Shown in pieces: positions 45,806 to 54,820 of a stretch of 64,000 nucleotides of DNA. The position numbers and the translations under genes were made by a program. Position 1 is the stretch's first letter. The number at the start of each line of letters is the position of its first letter. The notes under the pieces are model-generated. The model was not told the DNA's origin. It worked only from the letters and a program-made list of their open reading frames with translations, and did no database searches. This DNA is from Bacteroidales bacterium (lineage in GTDB: Bacteria; Bacteroidota; Bacteroidia; Bacteroidales; Salinivirgaceae), in contig JAAYQU010000014.1 in assembly GCA_012519055.1 (NCBI GenBank), positions 1 to 64,000 of the forward strand, in the 5' to 3' direction.

Positions 45806-45833
45806 TAGTTAGTAATTTTTTTGTTTTAAAAAT

Positions 45834-47114
45834 TTATTGTCGTGTGCAAAATGCAATTTTATAATATATAATCAAGAAAATCGCGTAAGCTACAGTTAAA
45901 GATAGACTGTACAGTATAATAAAATTTAATATATTTAATTTTAGAAAGTAAGCAGTGCCGAATGTAGCCAAATTAATAAATAGTAATATTATGTTGGTAA
46001 TCAGCCCTATTTTTTGTTTTTCAACCGCATTAATTGTAACTGATAGTGTAGATGAAACGAACCTAACAGCCATTAATATTGCCAAAAAGCCGGCAAAAAC
46101 TCCAGCATCCACCCAATCGAGTCCAAAAATAAAAGGGAAAATCCACTTACTTACAAAAATCAAAGGGATATAAATGGGAACTACAAGAACAATGAGTTTT
46201 TTCAGTGTGGATAAAAAAATTGATTTGCAATTTCCGCGAATTTTTATTTCTTCACAAGCTTTTTGATAATAAACCTGTGAAACACTCTGAGCGATGAGTA
46301 CATTCGGTGCTCCTATTATTCTGTTTGCTAATGAAAACTGACCTACGTCATTGACTGAATATATAGATGTGATTAATAAGTTAGAAATATTCAACGTGGT
46401 TGCATTAGCCAATCCTGCGGGGAAAGCGTAGCGCGGGAAGTCTCTATATCTATGTAATACTGTTTTTAAATCCTTGTATTTATAGCTTATCATCTCTTTG
46501 TATTTAAAAGAGACATTTAGTCGTAACACTCTATTACCTAAAATATATGCAACAAATTGTCCAATAATTAATCCGCTATCTAGTAGCAACTTAAGAAAAC
46601 CAAACAACAATTGAACAATAGTCATGGAAAAGTTTTTTATCACAACTGACCCGGACATCGATTTGTAATTTTTGAATCGATTATTAAGATTAATTAAAAC
46701 CGTATTAAAGCCAATGAAATAAGTAGCTAATGGAATAAAATATAACCAGATTGGTTTTGAAGATTCAATATTAAGGGCATTTGCTATTGGATCAAAAAAA
46801 ATCACAATGCAAATAAAAATAATTAGCGAAATAATAAAGTTTAAATAATTTGCCAGATAGGCTATTTTATACGCATCACTCTCTTCTTTTGGAAGCATTA
46901 TAGCCTGTTCATATTTTAAATTGATATTACTCCCAATAATTGCTGTTATTGACAAAAAAACAGCAAACGCTCCAAAGGCTTCAGGCGTATAAAGTCTTGT
47001 TAGTACAGGGCTTATCAATACCAGAATAAACTGGGAAATAGCCGTACCACTGGAAAGTATCAGCACATTTTTATTGAACTCAGAACGAAATATTTTATTA
47101 AATATTTTTTTCAC
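45834..47114 (-). CDS. Wzx-type oligosaccharide flippase
   Basis: A 426-residue membrane protein of the MATE/MOP superfamily with about 12 helices. The N-terminus NVLILSSGTAISQFILVLIS continues to SPVLTRLYTPEAFGAFAVF, the standard opening of polysaccharide flippases. It would move the lipid-linked repeat unit across the inner membrane before polymerisation by the Wzy-like protein. Confidence 0.9.
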   Translation of the reverse strand: MKKIFNKIFRSEFNKNVLILSSGTAISQFILVLISPVLTRLYTPEAFGAFAVFLSITAIIGSNINLKYEQAIMLPKEESDAYKIAYLANYLNFIISLIIFICIVIFFDPIANALNIESSKPIWLYFIPLATYFIGFNTVLINLNNRFKNYKSMSGSVVIKNFSMTIVQLLFGFLKLLLDSGLIIGQFVAYILGNRVLRLNVSFKYKEMISYKYKDLKTVLHRYRDFPRYAFPAGLANATTLNISNLLITSIYSVNDVGQFSLANRIIGAPNVLIAQSVSQVYYQKACEEIKIRGNCKSIFLSTLKKLIVLVVPIYIPLIFVSKWIFPFIFGLDWVDAGVFAGFLAILMAVRFVSSTLSVTINAVEKQKIGLITNIILLFINLATFGTAYFLKLNILNFIILYSLSLTVAYAIFLIIYYKIAFCTRQ

Positions 47115-47125
47115 TAAAAATGCTC

Positions 47126-48226
47126 TTATTTCATCAATATTTCAAATATGCTTTCTCCAGTATTTCCACTTCCATAATAACTTGGATATGATTTAGGTAG
47201 TATGTTGCAACTATTGTACACTGATAAAATCTTGTTTTTATCCGTCCCCACAATTGTATTCCACCCACTCTCCACGGTTTCCACCCACTCTGTTTGATCA
47301 CGTAATGTGATACAAGGTTTTTTCATAAAGTAGGCTTCTTTTTGTACTCCACCAGAGTCAGTGATTATGCATTTACACAAAAACTCGAGTTCAAGCATTT
47401 CAAAATAACCAATCGGATCAATTACAGAAACGTTTTTACTAAATGAAAGTCCAAAACTCTCTACCATTTTTTTTGTACGAGGGTGTAATGGCAAAACAAC
47501 ATTGGCAGGCAGGTCATTAAATGCCTCTATAATTTGACTTAGTTTTTCGGGATTATCTGTATTTTCGGCTCTATGAACGGTTGCTAAGACAAAATCATTT
47601 TGTATTATTTCTTTATTTAATCCCCTTACATTGTCCAATCTGTTGACACCCCGTTTTTTCTCATCTTGTAGTTTTTTAAGATAAAACAAATTGGAATCCA
47701 ACATAATATCACCTACATTATGCACACCTTCTGTAATTCCTTCGTTTTTAAGGTTTTCAACAGCGGTCTCAGTTGGACAAAATAGAAAAACGCTAATATG
47801 GTCTGTTAAAACTCTGTTTTGTTCTTCCGGCATATACTTCCAGAAACTCCGCAACCCCGCTTCCACATGAGCCAAAGGAATGTGCAACTTGCTTGCAGCT
47901 AACGCTCCTGCTAATGTGGAATTAGTATCGCCATAGACTAAAACAATATCGGGTTTTTCTTTAAGGAGTAATCCTTCAATTTGTATTAACATTTGCCCCG
48001 TCATTTTTCCATGGAAACCTGAGCCAATATTTAGATTGTAGTTAGGATGTGGAATTCCCATATCTTCAAAGAACACATCTGACATAGAGGCATCATAATG
48101 CTGTCCGGTGTGAACTAATACCTCTTTAAATTTATCTTTCCACTCTTCAGTTTTAAGCAATCTGCTTAAAACAGCAGCTTTTATGAATTGTGGTCTTGCT
48201 CCTACAACAGTTAATATTTTTTTCAC
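47126..48226 (-). CDS. wbpI: Non-hydrolysing UDP-HexNAc 2-epimerase (WecB/WbpI type)
   Basis: GT-B-like epimerase: KILTVVGARPQFIKAAVLS at the N-terminus, HVEAGLRSF and PEEQNRVLTDHIS in the active site, and ITDSGGVQKEAYF in the nucleotide-binding half. It lies 15 bp after the WbpE-type aminotransferase. In that setting its substrate is probably UDP-GlcNAc3NAcA, giving the manno form (WbpI role), rather than UDP-GlcNAc (WecB role). The two cannot be separated by motif. Confidence 0.9.
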   Translation of the reverse strand: MKKILTVVGARPQFIKAAVLSRLLKTEEWKDKFKEVLVHTGQHYDASMSDVFFEDMGIPHPNYNLNIGSGFHGKMTGQMLIQIEGLLLKEKPDIVLVYGDTNSTLAGALAASKLHIPLAHVEAGLRSFWKYMPEEQNRVLTDHISVFLFCPTETAVENLKNEGITEGVHNVGDIMLDSNLFYLKKLQDEKKRGVNRLDNVRGLNKEIIQNDFVLATVHRAENTDNPEKLSQIIEAFNDLPANVVLPLHPRTKKMVESFGLSFSKNVSVIDPIGYFEMLELEFLCKCIITDSGGVQKEAYFMKKPCITLRDQTEWVETVESGWNTIVGTDKNKILSVYNSCNILPKSYPSYYGSGNTGESIFEILMK

Positions 48227-48240
48227 AAATATGTTACTTT

Positions 48241-49377
48241 CTATTTATTGAGTTTGAGAAAAGAATTAATAGCATTACAAACAAGATTAATATCTTCTTC
48301 AGTTATATATGGGTGAATCGGCAATGAAAGCACTGTAGCACAAAGTTGTTGTGTAACAGGATTGCTTTCGGCTGAATACTTCAAATGCTTGTATGCAGTT
48401 TGACCATGCATAGGGGTAGGATAATATATCATACTCGGGATTCCTTGCTCTTTCAGATAAGTCTGCAGCCCATCTCGTTGCTCTCTGTTTTTTAGCTGAA
48501 TGGTGTATTGTGCCCAACTGGAATAGTATCCTTCGGGGATAATTGGAGTTGTCACTATACCTTTCAGTTTTTTGGTATATAGTGCTGCTGCTTTATTAAT
48601 ATCTTTCAATTCATATTTTTTGAAAGCATCAAATTTCACTTGCAGAATAGCTGCCTGAAGTGTGTCTAATCGTGAATTTACACCGATTCGCACATTATCG
48701 TATTTGAAAGAACCTTTACCGTGTACTTTTAGAGAATTCATAATCTCTGCCCACTCATCATTATTGGTAAAAACAGCACCTCCATCGCCGTAACAGCCAA
48801 GAGGTTTGGCAGGGAAGAAGGAAGTAGTGGAAATATCTCCGAAACTACAAGCCATTCGGTCGTTAATTTTACCACCGAACCCTTGTGCGCCATCTTCCAA
48901 AATAAGAAGATTGTACTTGTCGGCGATTTTTTTAACGGCATAGTAATCAGCAGGAAGTCCGAACAGATCGACGGTAATAATAACTTTGGGTGTTAGCTTA
49001 CCTTCTTGTAACGTCTTTTCAATAGCTTTTTCAAGACTATTTACGTCTATGTTGAAAGTTACAGCATTCACATCTACAAAAACAGGGGATGCTCCTTCCA
49101 GAGAGATAACTTCTGCCGAAGCAAAGAATGTGAAATCAGGCACAAAAACAGCATCTCCTTTACCTATATTCCACGCCTTTAGGGCAAGTGTGAGAGCATC
49201 CGTTCCATTAGCACAACTAATGCAGTGCTTAACTCCAACATATTCTGCAAGCGAAACTTCTAATTCCGTAACTGCTTTTCCCATAATGTAACCACCGGAA
49301 GCAGCTGTATTTATCATAGCCTTGTCTATTTCAGGCTTTAACACATTGTATTGTTTTACCAAATCTCTAAACTGCAT
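48241..49377 (-). CDS. wbpE: WbpE/WlbC-type UDP-3-keto-GlcNAcA aminotransferase
   Basis: A DegT-family PLP enzyme of normal length (378 residues). It opens MQFRDLVKQYNVLKPEID and has the ISCANGTDAL motif, LEDGAQGFGG and the PLP lysine in SFFPAKPLGCYGDGGAV. The PAKPLGCYGDGGA segment and the neighbours (WbpA, B, D types) point to amination at C3 of UDP-2-acetamido-3-keto-glucuronate. Confidence 0.92.
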   Translation of the reverse strand: MQFRDLVKQYNVLKPEIDKAMINTAASGGYIMGKAVTELEVSLAEYVGVKHCISCANGTDALTLALKAWNIGKGDAVFVPDFTFFASAEVISLEGASPVFVDVNAVTFNIDVNSLEKAIEKTLQEGKLTPKVIITVDLFGLPADYYAVKKIADKYNLLILEDGAQGFGGKINDRMACSFGDISTTSFFPAKPLGCYGDGGAVFTNNDEWAEIMNSLKVHGKGSFKYDNVRIGVNSRLDTLQAAILQVKFDAFKKYELKDINKAAALYTKKLKGIVTTPIIPEGYYSSWAQYTIQLKNREQRDGLQTYLKEQGIPSMIYYPTPMHGQTAYKHLKYSAESNPVTQQLCATVLSLPIHPYITEEDINLVCNAINSFLKLNK

Positions 49378-49387
49378 ATAATTCTTT

Positions 49388-49954
49388 TTATTTTATTTCA
49401 ATTAATCCTTTTTCTGTTTCTTTGTATTTTTTGCTGCACTTTTGGCAAATTAGTGTATTGTCAAGCCTTTCCCCGCATTCGCACACCCAACCAAGTTGTT
49501 TGGCTGGCACACCTGCCATTAATGCATGATCTTTTACATTTTTAGTCACTACTGCACCAGCTGCAATTAAAGCACACCGTCCTATTGTATGACCACACAC
49601 AATAGTGGAATTTGCCCCTAAGGTGGCTCCCCATTTAACTAGGGTTTTTGCATAATTACCATGTACAGAATAATGTGAGCGTGGCGTAGTAACATTGGTA
49701 AAAACACAGGAGGGACCACAAAAAACATTGTCTTCTAACTCCACACCTTCATAAACCGAAACGTTGTTTTGAATACGTACTCCATTGCCAATTTTTACGT
49801 TATTTGCAATATTTACGTTTTGTCCAAGTGAACAGTTTTCCCCTAGAATAGCACCTTTTTGAATATGACAGAAATACCATATTTTTGTTCCTTTGCCAAT
49901 AGTTACACCCTCATCGACGTAACTACTTTCGTGTACGAAAAACTCTTTCTCCAT
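49388..49954 (-). CDS. wbpD: WbpD/WlbB-type hexapeptide N-acetyltransferase with C-terminal Cys4 tail
   Basis: Left-handed beta-helix repeats ([27 protein letters not shown] and onward) form the acetyl-CoA trimer fold that N-acetylates the 3-amino group of UDP-GlcNAc3NA. After the usual end ([16 protein letters not shown]) a zinc-ribbon-like tail follows, with C158, C160, C170 and C173. The tail is seen in some WbpD homologues, but its role is not known. It lies 10 bp from wbpE and 8 bp from wbpB. Confidence 0.92.
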   Translation of the reverse strand: MEKEFFVHESSYVDEGVTIGKGTKIWYFCHIQKGAILGENCSLGQNVNIANNVKIGNGVRIQNNVSVYEGVELEDNVFCGPSCVFTNVTTPRSHYSVHGNYAKTLVKWGATLGANSTIVCGHTIGRCALIAAGAVVTKNVKDHALMAGVPAKQLGWVCECGERLDNTLICQKCSKKYKETEKGLIEIK

Positions 49955-49962
49955 TTGTAATT

Positions 49963-50925
49963 TTATTTGTTTTTAGCATCAATTAATTCTTGGGCTTTCT
50001 CAAGTACTTTCACAACCTCTAATCCAGACTGCCCATTTGCCACTTCAATTTTTTTATCAAGGTTTTCAACAAAATATTTTAATTCTTCCGTCAGTGGTTG
50101 TTTTTTTTCGTAAGAAATAATCTCTGTTGGATTTTCTACTTTTATAGGAATTCCCTGTTCAAACTCAATACGTTTGTCGTAGAATTTTATCTCTTTTTCT
50201 TCCGATGAATCGTCAAAAGAGATCATTCCTTTGCTTCCAATGACAACCAAACGTTGTTCTTTGAAAGGATGTAACCATGAAACAAAAATGTGAGCATGAA
50301 TATTCCCTGGATATGTAAGCTGTGTCATTGTGTAATCGTAAACGTTTTTTTGCAAAAATTTAGTTCCTTTAGATTCTATTTTTTCTGATGGTTGTCCCAC
50401 AAAATAATCTAAAACAGAGATGTCATGTGGAGCAAATGACCAGAACACATTTTCTTCTGTTCTAACTGTACCTAAGTTTAAACGTGTAGAATACAGATAA
50501 TAAAGTTGACCTACTTTCCCGGAATCAATTAACTCTTTAATCTTTTTTATTGCAGGATGAAATAACAAAACATGACCCACCATCAGTTGAACGCCATTGT
50601 TGTTTGCAATTCTTACTAATTCGCCTGATGTCTCTGATGACAAAGTCATTGGTTTTTCAACTAAAACACTTTTCCCGTTTTCGAGGATTTTTTTTGCTAT
50701 CTCGTAATGCAGGTGTGCTGGAGCAGCAACAGTATATCCATCAAAATCTTTTTTTATTGCTATATCTAAATCCGTAAATCCCTCAACCGGGAATTGAGAC
50801 AAAAGTTCTTTTAATCTAGACGGATTTGATTCAACGATTCCTCCCAGATTTCTCATTTGAAAAAGTGTTCGAATATGGTTTTGTCCCCATTTTCCTCCAC
50901 CAATGACACATATTTTTTTACTCAT
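49963..50925 (-). CDS. wbpB: WbpB/WlbA-type UDP-GlcNAcA 3-dehydrogenase
   Basis: A Gfo/Idh/MocA oxidoreductase: [19 protein letters not shown] is the NAD-binding start, VEKPM the conserved catalytic-lysine motif, and [11 protein letters not shown] the substrate-site region. It oxidises C3 of UDP-GlcNAc uronate in known WlbA/WbpB enzymes. It lies directly after wbpA in the operon. Confidence 0.92.
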   Translation of the reverse strand: MSKKICVIGGGKWGQNHIRTLFQMRNLGGIVESNPSRLKELLSQFPVEGFTDLDIAIKKDFDGYTVAAPAHLHYEIAKKILENGKSVLVEKPMTLSSETSGELVRIANNNGVQLMVGHVLLFHPAIKKIKELIDSGKVGQLYYLYSTRLNLGTVRTEENVFWSFAPHDISVLDYFVGQPSEKIESKGTKFLQKNVYDYTMTQLTYPGNIHAHIFVSWLHPFKEQRLVVIGSKGMISFDDSSEEKEIKFYDKRIEFEQGIPIKVENPTEIISYEKKQPLTEELKYFVENLDKKIEVANGQSGLEVVKVLEKAQELIDAKNK

Positions 50926-50945
50926 ATTTAATTCATTTAATACAA

Positions 50946-52214
50946 TTATAGTGTTCCGTCAACAACAGTATCCAAAACCCCTTTCACATCATACACTACC
51001 CTATTTCCATTTGTAATTTTCGACAAGTCTAACTCTTTAAATTTATTATGAGCTACTGCCAAAATAATAGCATCATACTTGTCCTTTGGCAGTTTGTTTG
51101 TAACCTCCACTCCATACTCATGTTTTGCAATATCGGGATTTACCCAGGGGTCGTATATGGTTACTTTAGCACTGTATTCTTTTAATGTATTGACAATATC
51201 AATAACTTTAGTGTTGCGTACGTCTGGGCAATTTTCTTTAAAAGTAAAACCCAGCACAAGAATATGAGAACCTAAAACTTGAATGCCTTTCTTTAGCATT
51301 AATTTAACAACTTGGTCAGCTACGTATTCGCCCATGCTATCGTTCATTCTACGTCCTGCCAAAATTAGTTCGGGGTGATGTCCGTGACGTTGAGCCGCTT
51401 GTGCTAAGTAAAATGGATCTACGCCTATACAGTGTCCTCCAACTAATCCCGGTTTAAACGGTAAAAAGTTCCATTTTGTTCCGGCAGCAGTCAGCACATC
51501 TTGTGTATTAATGCCCATTTTATTGAAAATTTTTGATAGCTCATTTACAAAAGCTATATTGATATCGCGTTGAGCGTTTTCAATAACTTTAGCGGCTTCT
51601 GCCACTTTAATTGTTGGAGCCAGATGTGTTCCTGCGGTTATTACGGAGCCGTAAACTTTATCAATAATTTTGCCAATTTCAGGTGTACTACCTGATGTAA
51701 CCTTCAATATTTTATCAACTGTATGTTGTTTATCTCCCGGATTAATGCGCTCGGGGCTGTATCCTGCAAAGAAGTCTTTATTATATTTTAGACCACTCAC
51801 GCGTTCCACTATGGGAATACATTCATCTTCTGTTACACCTGGATAAACGGTAGATTCATACACCACTATATCTCCTTTGGAAATTACTTTCCCTACCGTT
51901 TCACTGGCTTTAATTAGCGGAGTTAAGTCTGGATTATTATTTACATCAATAGGCGTAGGGACGGTTACAATGTAAAAGTTCGCACCTTTTATGCTATTGA
52001 TATCCGAACTGCAGGTAAAGCCATTAGCTATAGCAGACTGGAGCAATTCGTCTTCCACTTCGAGCGTGGAGTCGTGACCACTCATTAATTCTTTTACCCG
52101 CGCTTGGTTGATATCGAAACCAATAGTAGTATATTTTGTTGAAAACAGGCGTGCAAGTGGCAAGCCTACATAACCTAAGCCAATTACGGCAATTTTTACA
52201 TCTTTATTATTCAT
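50946..52214 (-). CDS. wbpA: WbpA-type UDP-N-acetylhexosamine 6-dehydrogenase
   Basis: A UDP-glucose/GDP-mannose dehydrogenase family enzyme that oxidises UDP-GlcNAc to the uronate. From ATG 52214 (422 residues) it has [27 protein letters not shown], and the active-site Cys in [15 protein letters not shown]. The start at 52271 in the longer reading adds a non-conserved leader and was rejected. It is the first gene of the five-gene Wbp set and follows the Fic gene after a 155-bp gap. Confidence 0.93.
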   Translation of the reverse strand: MNNKDVKIAVIGLGYVGLPLARLFSTKYTTIGFDINQARVKELMSGHDSTLEVEDELLQSAIANGFTCSSDINSIKGANFYIVTVPTPIDVNNNPDLTPLIKASETVGKVISKGDIVVYESTVYPGVTEDECIPIVERVSGLKYNKDFFAGYSPERINPGDKQHTVDKILKVTSGSTPEIGKIIDKVYGSVITAGTHLAPTIKVAEAAKVIENAQRDINIAFVNELSKIFNKMGINTQDVLTAAGTKWNFLPFKPGLVGGHCIGVDPFYLAQAAQRHGHHPELILAGRRMNDSMGEYVADQVVKLMLKKGIQVLGSHILVLGFTFKENCPDVRNTKVIDIVNTLKEYSAKVTIYDPWVNPDIAKHEYGVEVTNKLPKDKYDAIILAVAHNKFKELDLSKITNGNRVVYDVKGVLDTVVDGTL

Positions 52215-52369
52215 TAATATTTTATTAAGTTTACAGTTGTATCGTTGATTGTTATCAAAATAAGTATTCAAAAAATCAATAATGTGCAGCTTTAGTGTTA
52301 TTCAGGTTTTCAATACATATATTATTACAATTATAGCACCAATGTCATTTGAAAATTGATGAGGCGTTT

Positions 52370-53494
52370 TTATTTAAACAATTGCACATATTTTTCGAAC
52401 ATATATATTTTCCCCCTTTGTCCACCTGTAATCTCTTTCAGTATTCCTAAGTCTTCCATATCGGAAATTAATTTATAGGCAGAAACTGCGGATTTCCCCA
52501 CCACCCTTTCCACTTTTGCTGCATTTATTATCGGATTGCTAAACATCTCATTTATTATTAAGCGAGCATCTCCAGAACGATTCCCCAGAGGTTTAAGTAA
52601 GTCATCTAAAGATTTCTGAATTTGCAAAATATTATCAAAAGTATCTACACCGTTTTTTGCGGTTTCGACAACTCCGGTCAGAAAAAATTTAAACCATTGA
52701 TTTATATCGTTGTGGGTTCTCACACGCATTAGATTATCATAGTACAAAGATTTGTGTTTTTCAAAAAAATCAGATAAGTATAAAATTGGACGTTTTAATA
52801 TTCCTTTGGAGACTAAATATAAAGTTATCATCAATCGTCCGACTCTTCCGTTCCCATCTAAAAAGGGGTGTATCGTTTCGAATTGATAATGAATTATGGC
52901 TATTTTTAATAAATCCGGCAGTAAATGTTCGTTGTTGTGAGCAAATTTTTCAATATCCGACATTAGACGACCCAATTCGGAAGCAGGGGGAGGTACAAAG
53001 ATAGCGTCATTGATACTAGTTCCTCCTACCCAGTTCTGACTAGTTCTGAATTCGCCAGGAAGTTTATTTTGTCCTCTTACACCCGATAAAAGGATTTTGT
53101 GTGTCTCTTTTATTAATCTACTCGAAAAAGGTAGTCGGTGTAATTGCAAGACAGCTTCATTCATTGCCTGAATATAATTTTGTACCTCTTCCCAGTCATC
53201 TCTTTTTTCAGCCGAAATCTCATCTTTTTTAAGAAAAGCATCCTCTACATGTGTTTGCGTTCCCTCTATTCGAGAAGATTGCGTGGCCTCTTTGGCAATG
53301 TGCATAGATATATACAAATCAATATTTACATATTCTGAGTACATATCCAAGCGTCCGAGATGCCTGTCAGCCTGACTGAGCAGTGTAATTACGTCCATAT
53401 CATTTATCTCCCATTTTCTGTTTATTTCGTTGGGAATAAATGCTTTATAGTAGCCTTGATTGATAAGTTTTCCTGATAAAAAATTGTTACTCAT
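52370..53494 (-). CDS. Class II Fic protein with C-terminal winged helix
   Basis: Fic enzymes transfer AMP or related groups to target proteins. The catalytic motif HPFLDGNGRVGR (209-220) is complete. An inhibitory-helix motif SSRIEG (73-78) lies before it, so it is a self-inhibited class II type. The C-terminus (about 320-374, KSAVSAYKLISDMEDLGILKE) is a winged-helix DNA-binding domain. The start at 53494 (MSNNFLSGK) fits the family. An upstream ATG at 53554 falls in the loop of a perfect inverted repeat, and the first residues from there are encoded by the repeat itself. The gene interrupts the polysaccharide operon. Confidence 0.93.
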   Translation of the reverse strand: MSNNFLSGKLINQGYYKAFIPNEINRKWEINDMDVITLLSQADRHLGRLDMYSEYVNIDLYISMHIAKEATQSSRIEGTQTHVEDAFLKKDEISAEKRDDWEEVQNYIQAMNEAVLQLHRLPFSSRLIKETHKILLSGVRGQNKLPGEFRTSQNWVGGTSINDAIFVPPPASELGRLMSDIEKFAHNNEHLLPDLLKIAIIHYQFETIHPFLDGNGRVGRLMITLYLVSKGILKRPILYLSDFFEKHKSLYYDNLMRVRTHNDINQWFKFFLTGVVETAKNGVDTFDNILQIQKSLDDLLKPLGNRSGDARLIINEMFSNPIINAAKVERVVGKSAVSAYKLISDMEDLGILKEITGGQRGKIYMFEKYVQLFK

Positions 53495-53526
53495 CTGTGT
53501 AAAAATAGCAAACGCATGGTACAAGA

Positions 53527-53593
53527 CAATCTCCTTATTTAAGTTTTTGCCCATAAAACTTAAATAAGGAGATTGCTTATTTAAGTTTACTTA
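53527..53593. promoter_or_regulatory. Inverted and direct repeats before the Fic gene (candidate operator)
   Basis: A perfect 21-bp inverted repeat (53527-53547 and 53555-53575, 7-base loop) contains CTTATTTAAG. A third copy, CTTATTTAAGTTT, follows directly at 53576-53588. Three spaced copies of a 10-bp palindromic core upstream of a winged-helix protein suggest self-regulation. Confidence 0.65.
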
Positions 53594-53672
53594 AGATAAA
53601 TTGTTTTATGTCTTGCAGAATTATCTTCAACGTTAACAATGTTATTAAAGTGAGTGCAAAATGAAACTAGAG

Positions 53673-54653
53673 CTACAAATTCTCCCAATACCACTTTACA
53701 GCTTCCTCCAAACCCTCTTTGATATTAAACTGGGGATTATAACCCAACAAATTCCGTGCTTTTTCTATACTTGCAAGTGAATGAGGTATATCCCCGATTC
53801 TGTTAGGTCCGTGGATAACTTCTATTTCTGAAATTTTAGGGTCAAATTTTAACAAACACTCTTTCAGATAAACAACTAACTGATTTAGCGTTGTTTGCTC
53901 GCCGTATGCTGTGTTGTAAACCTGATTTATCGCATCGGGATTTGTTGTCTCCATAGCCAGAAGATTCATCTGTATCACATTGTCAATGTAGGTAAAATCA
54001 CGGCTATGTTCACCATCTCCGTTGATTACGGGTGATTTGTGGTTCATGAATTGCTTTACAAACAATGGAATAACCGCTGCATAAGCACCGTTAGGGTCTT
54101 GTTTGCGACCAAAAACATTAAAATAACGTAAGCCGATATACTCCATGCCGTAAGTCTTCGAGAAAACATCAGCGTATAGTTCATTTACATATTTGGTTAC
54201 CGCATATGGAGACAAAGGTTTCCCTATTTTATCTTCTACTTTGGGAAGTGCTTTACTATCGCCGTATGTTGAGGAGCTTGCAGCGTAAATAAATCTTTTG
54301 ATTTTTGCGTCACGACTTGCCATTAACATATTCAAAAATCCCGAAATGTTTACTTCATTTGTTGTGATTGGGTCGTTAATGGAACGAGGCACAGAGCCTA
54401 ACGCTGCCTGATGAAAAACATACTCAACCCCTTCAACTGCTTTTTGACAATCTTCCAATTTTCTGATATCACCGACAATTAATTGGAATGTTTCAGGATA
54501 AGATTGAATCAGAGGTTGTATGTTCTCCTTTTTACCGGTAACGAAGTTATCTAAACAGACCACTTTGTGTCCAAGCTGCAACAAGCTTTCACAAAGATTG
54601 GAACCTATAAATCCTGCTCCACCGGAAACTAATATTTTACTATGTTTTAACAT
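53673..54653 (-). CDS. WbpP/GalE-type UDP-HexNAc 4-epimerase
   Basis: Extended SDR with GGAGFIGS (11-18), the serine cluster AASSSTYG (125-132) and YxxxK at Y150-K154. SSYGD-like and NVFGRKQDPNGAYAAVIPLF match the WbpP/TviC branch, which interconverts UDP-GlcNAc and UDP-GalNAc (or their uronates). It is the first enzyme gene after the leader and promoter at 54654-54820. Confidence 0.9.
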   Translation of the reverse strand: MLKHSKILVSGGAGFIGSNLCESLLQLGHKVVCLDNFVTGKKENIQPLIQSYPETFQLIVGDIRKLEDCQKAVEGVEYVFHQAALGSVPRSINDPITTNEVNISGFLNMLMASRDAKIKRFIYAASSSTYGDSKALPKVEDKIGKPLSPYAVTKYVNELYADVFSKTYGMEYIGLRYFNVFGRKQDPNGAYAAVIPLFVKQFMNHKSPVINGDGEHSRDFTYIDNVIQMNLLAMETTNPDAINQVYNTAYGEQTTLNQLVVYLKECLLKFDPKISEIEVIHGPNRIGDIPHSLASIEKARNLLGYNPQFNIKEGLEEAVKWYWENL

Positions 54654-54736
54654 AAAGCTAAATAAAAACTTTATTCAATGTTTAGGCTTTGACTAAATAA
54701 GTTGTTACTATTTCCTTGTTATTTACAATCGGTATC

Positions 54737-54772
54737 GCACAGCTCCGCCCTTTCACTCACACGTTTTGTGTG
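54737..54772 (-). promoter_or_regulatory. Leader hairpin and ops-like sequence
   Basis: Reading the minus strand, a hairpin CACAC-aaaac-GTGTG (54772-54758) is followed seven bases later by GGGCGGAGCTGTGC (54750-54737). The E. coli ops element that recruits RfaH has the core GGCGGTAGCGTGC. The similarity and the position, in the leader just after a UpxY gene, make it a candidate recruitment site. Confidence 0.45.
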
Positions 54773-54794
54773 GCTACTAAGGTACTTTAGGACA

Positions 54795-54802
54795 CAAAGA
54801 TA
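54795..54802 (-). promoter_or_regulatory. -7 promoter box of the polysaccharide locus
   Basis: Minus strand TATCTTTG, exact TAnnTTTG match, 19 bp after the upxY stop. It would give a leader of about 135 bases before the 4-epimerase gene. Confidence 0.6.
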
Positions 54803-54820
54803 CTAAACAAAGCGTTGTGT

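Noticed and set aside
53495-53554. Upstream start of the Fic gene
   Set aside because: The extra residues are encoded by the inverted repeat and are not expected in the family; the start at 53494 is preferred, though not proven.
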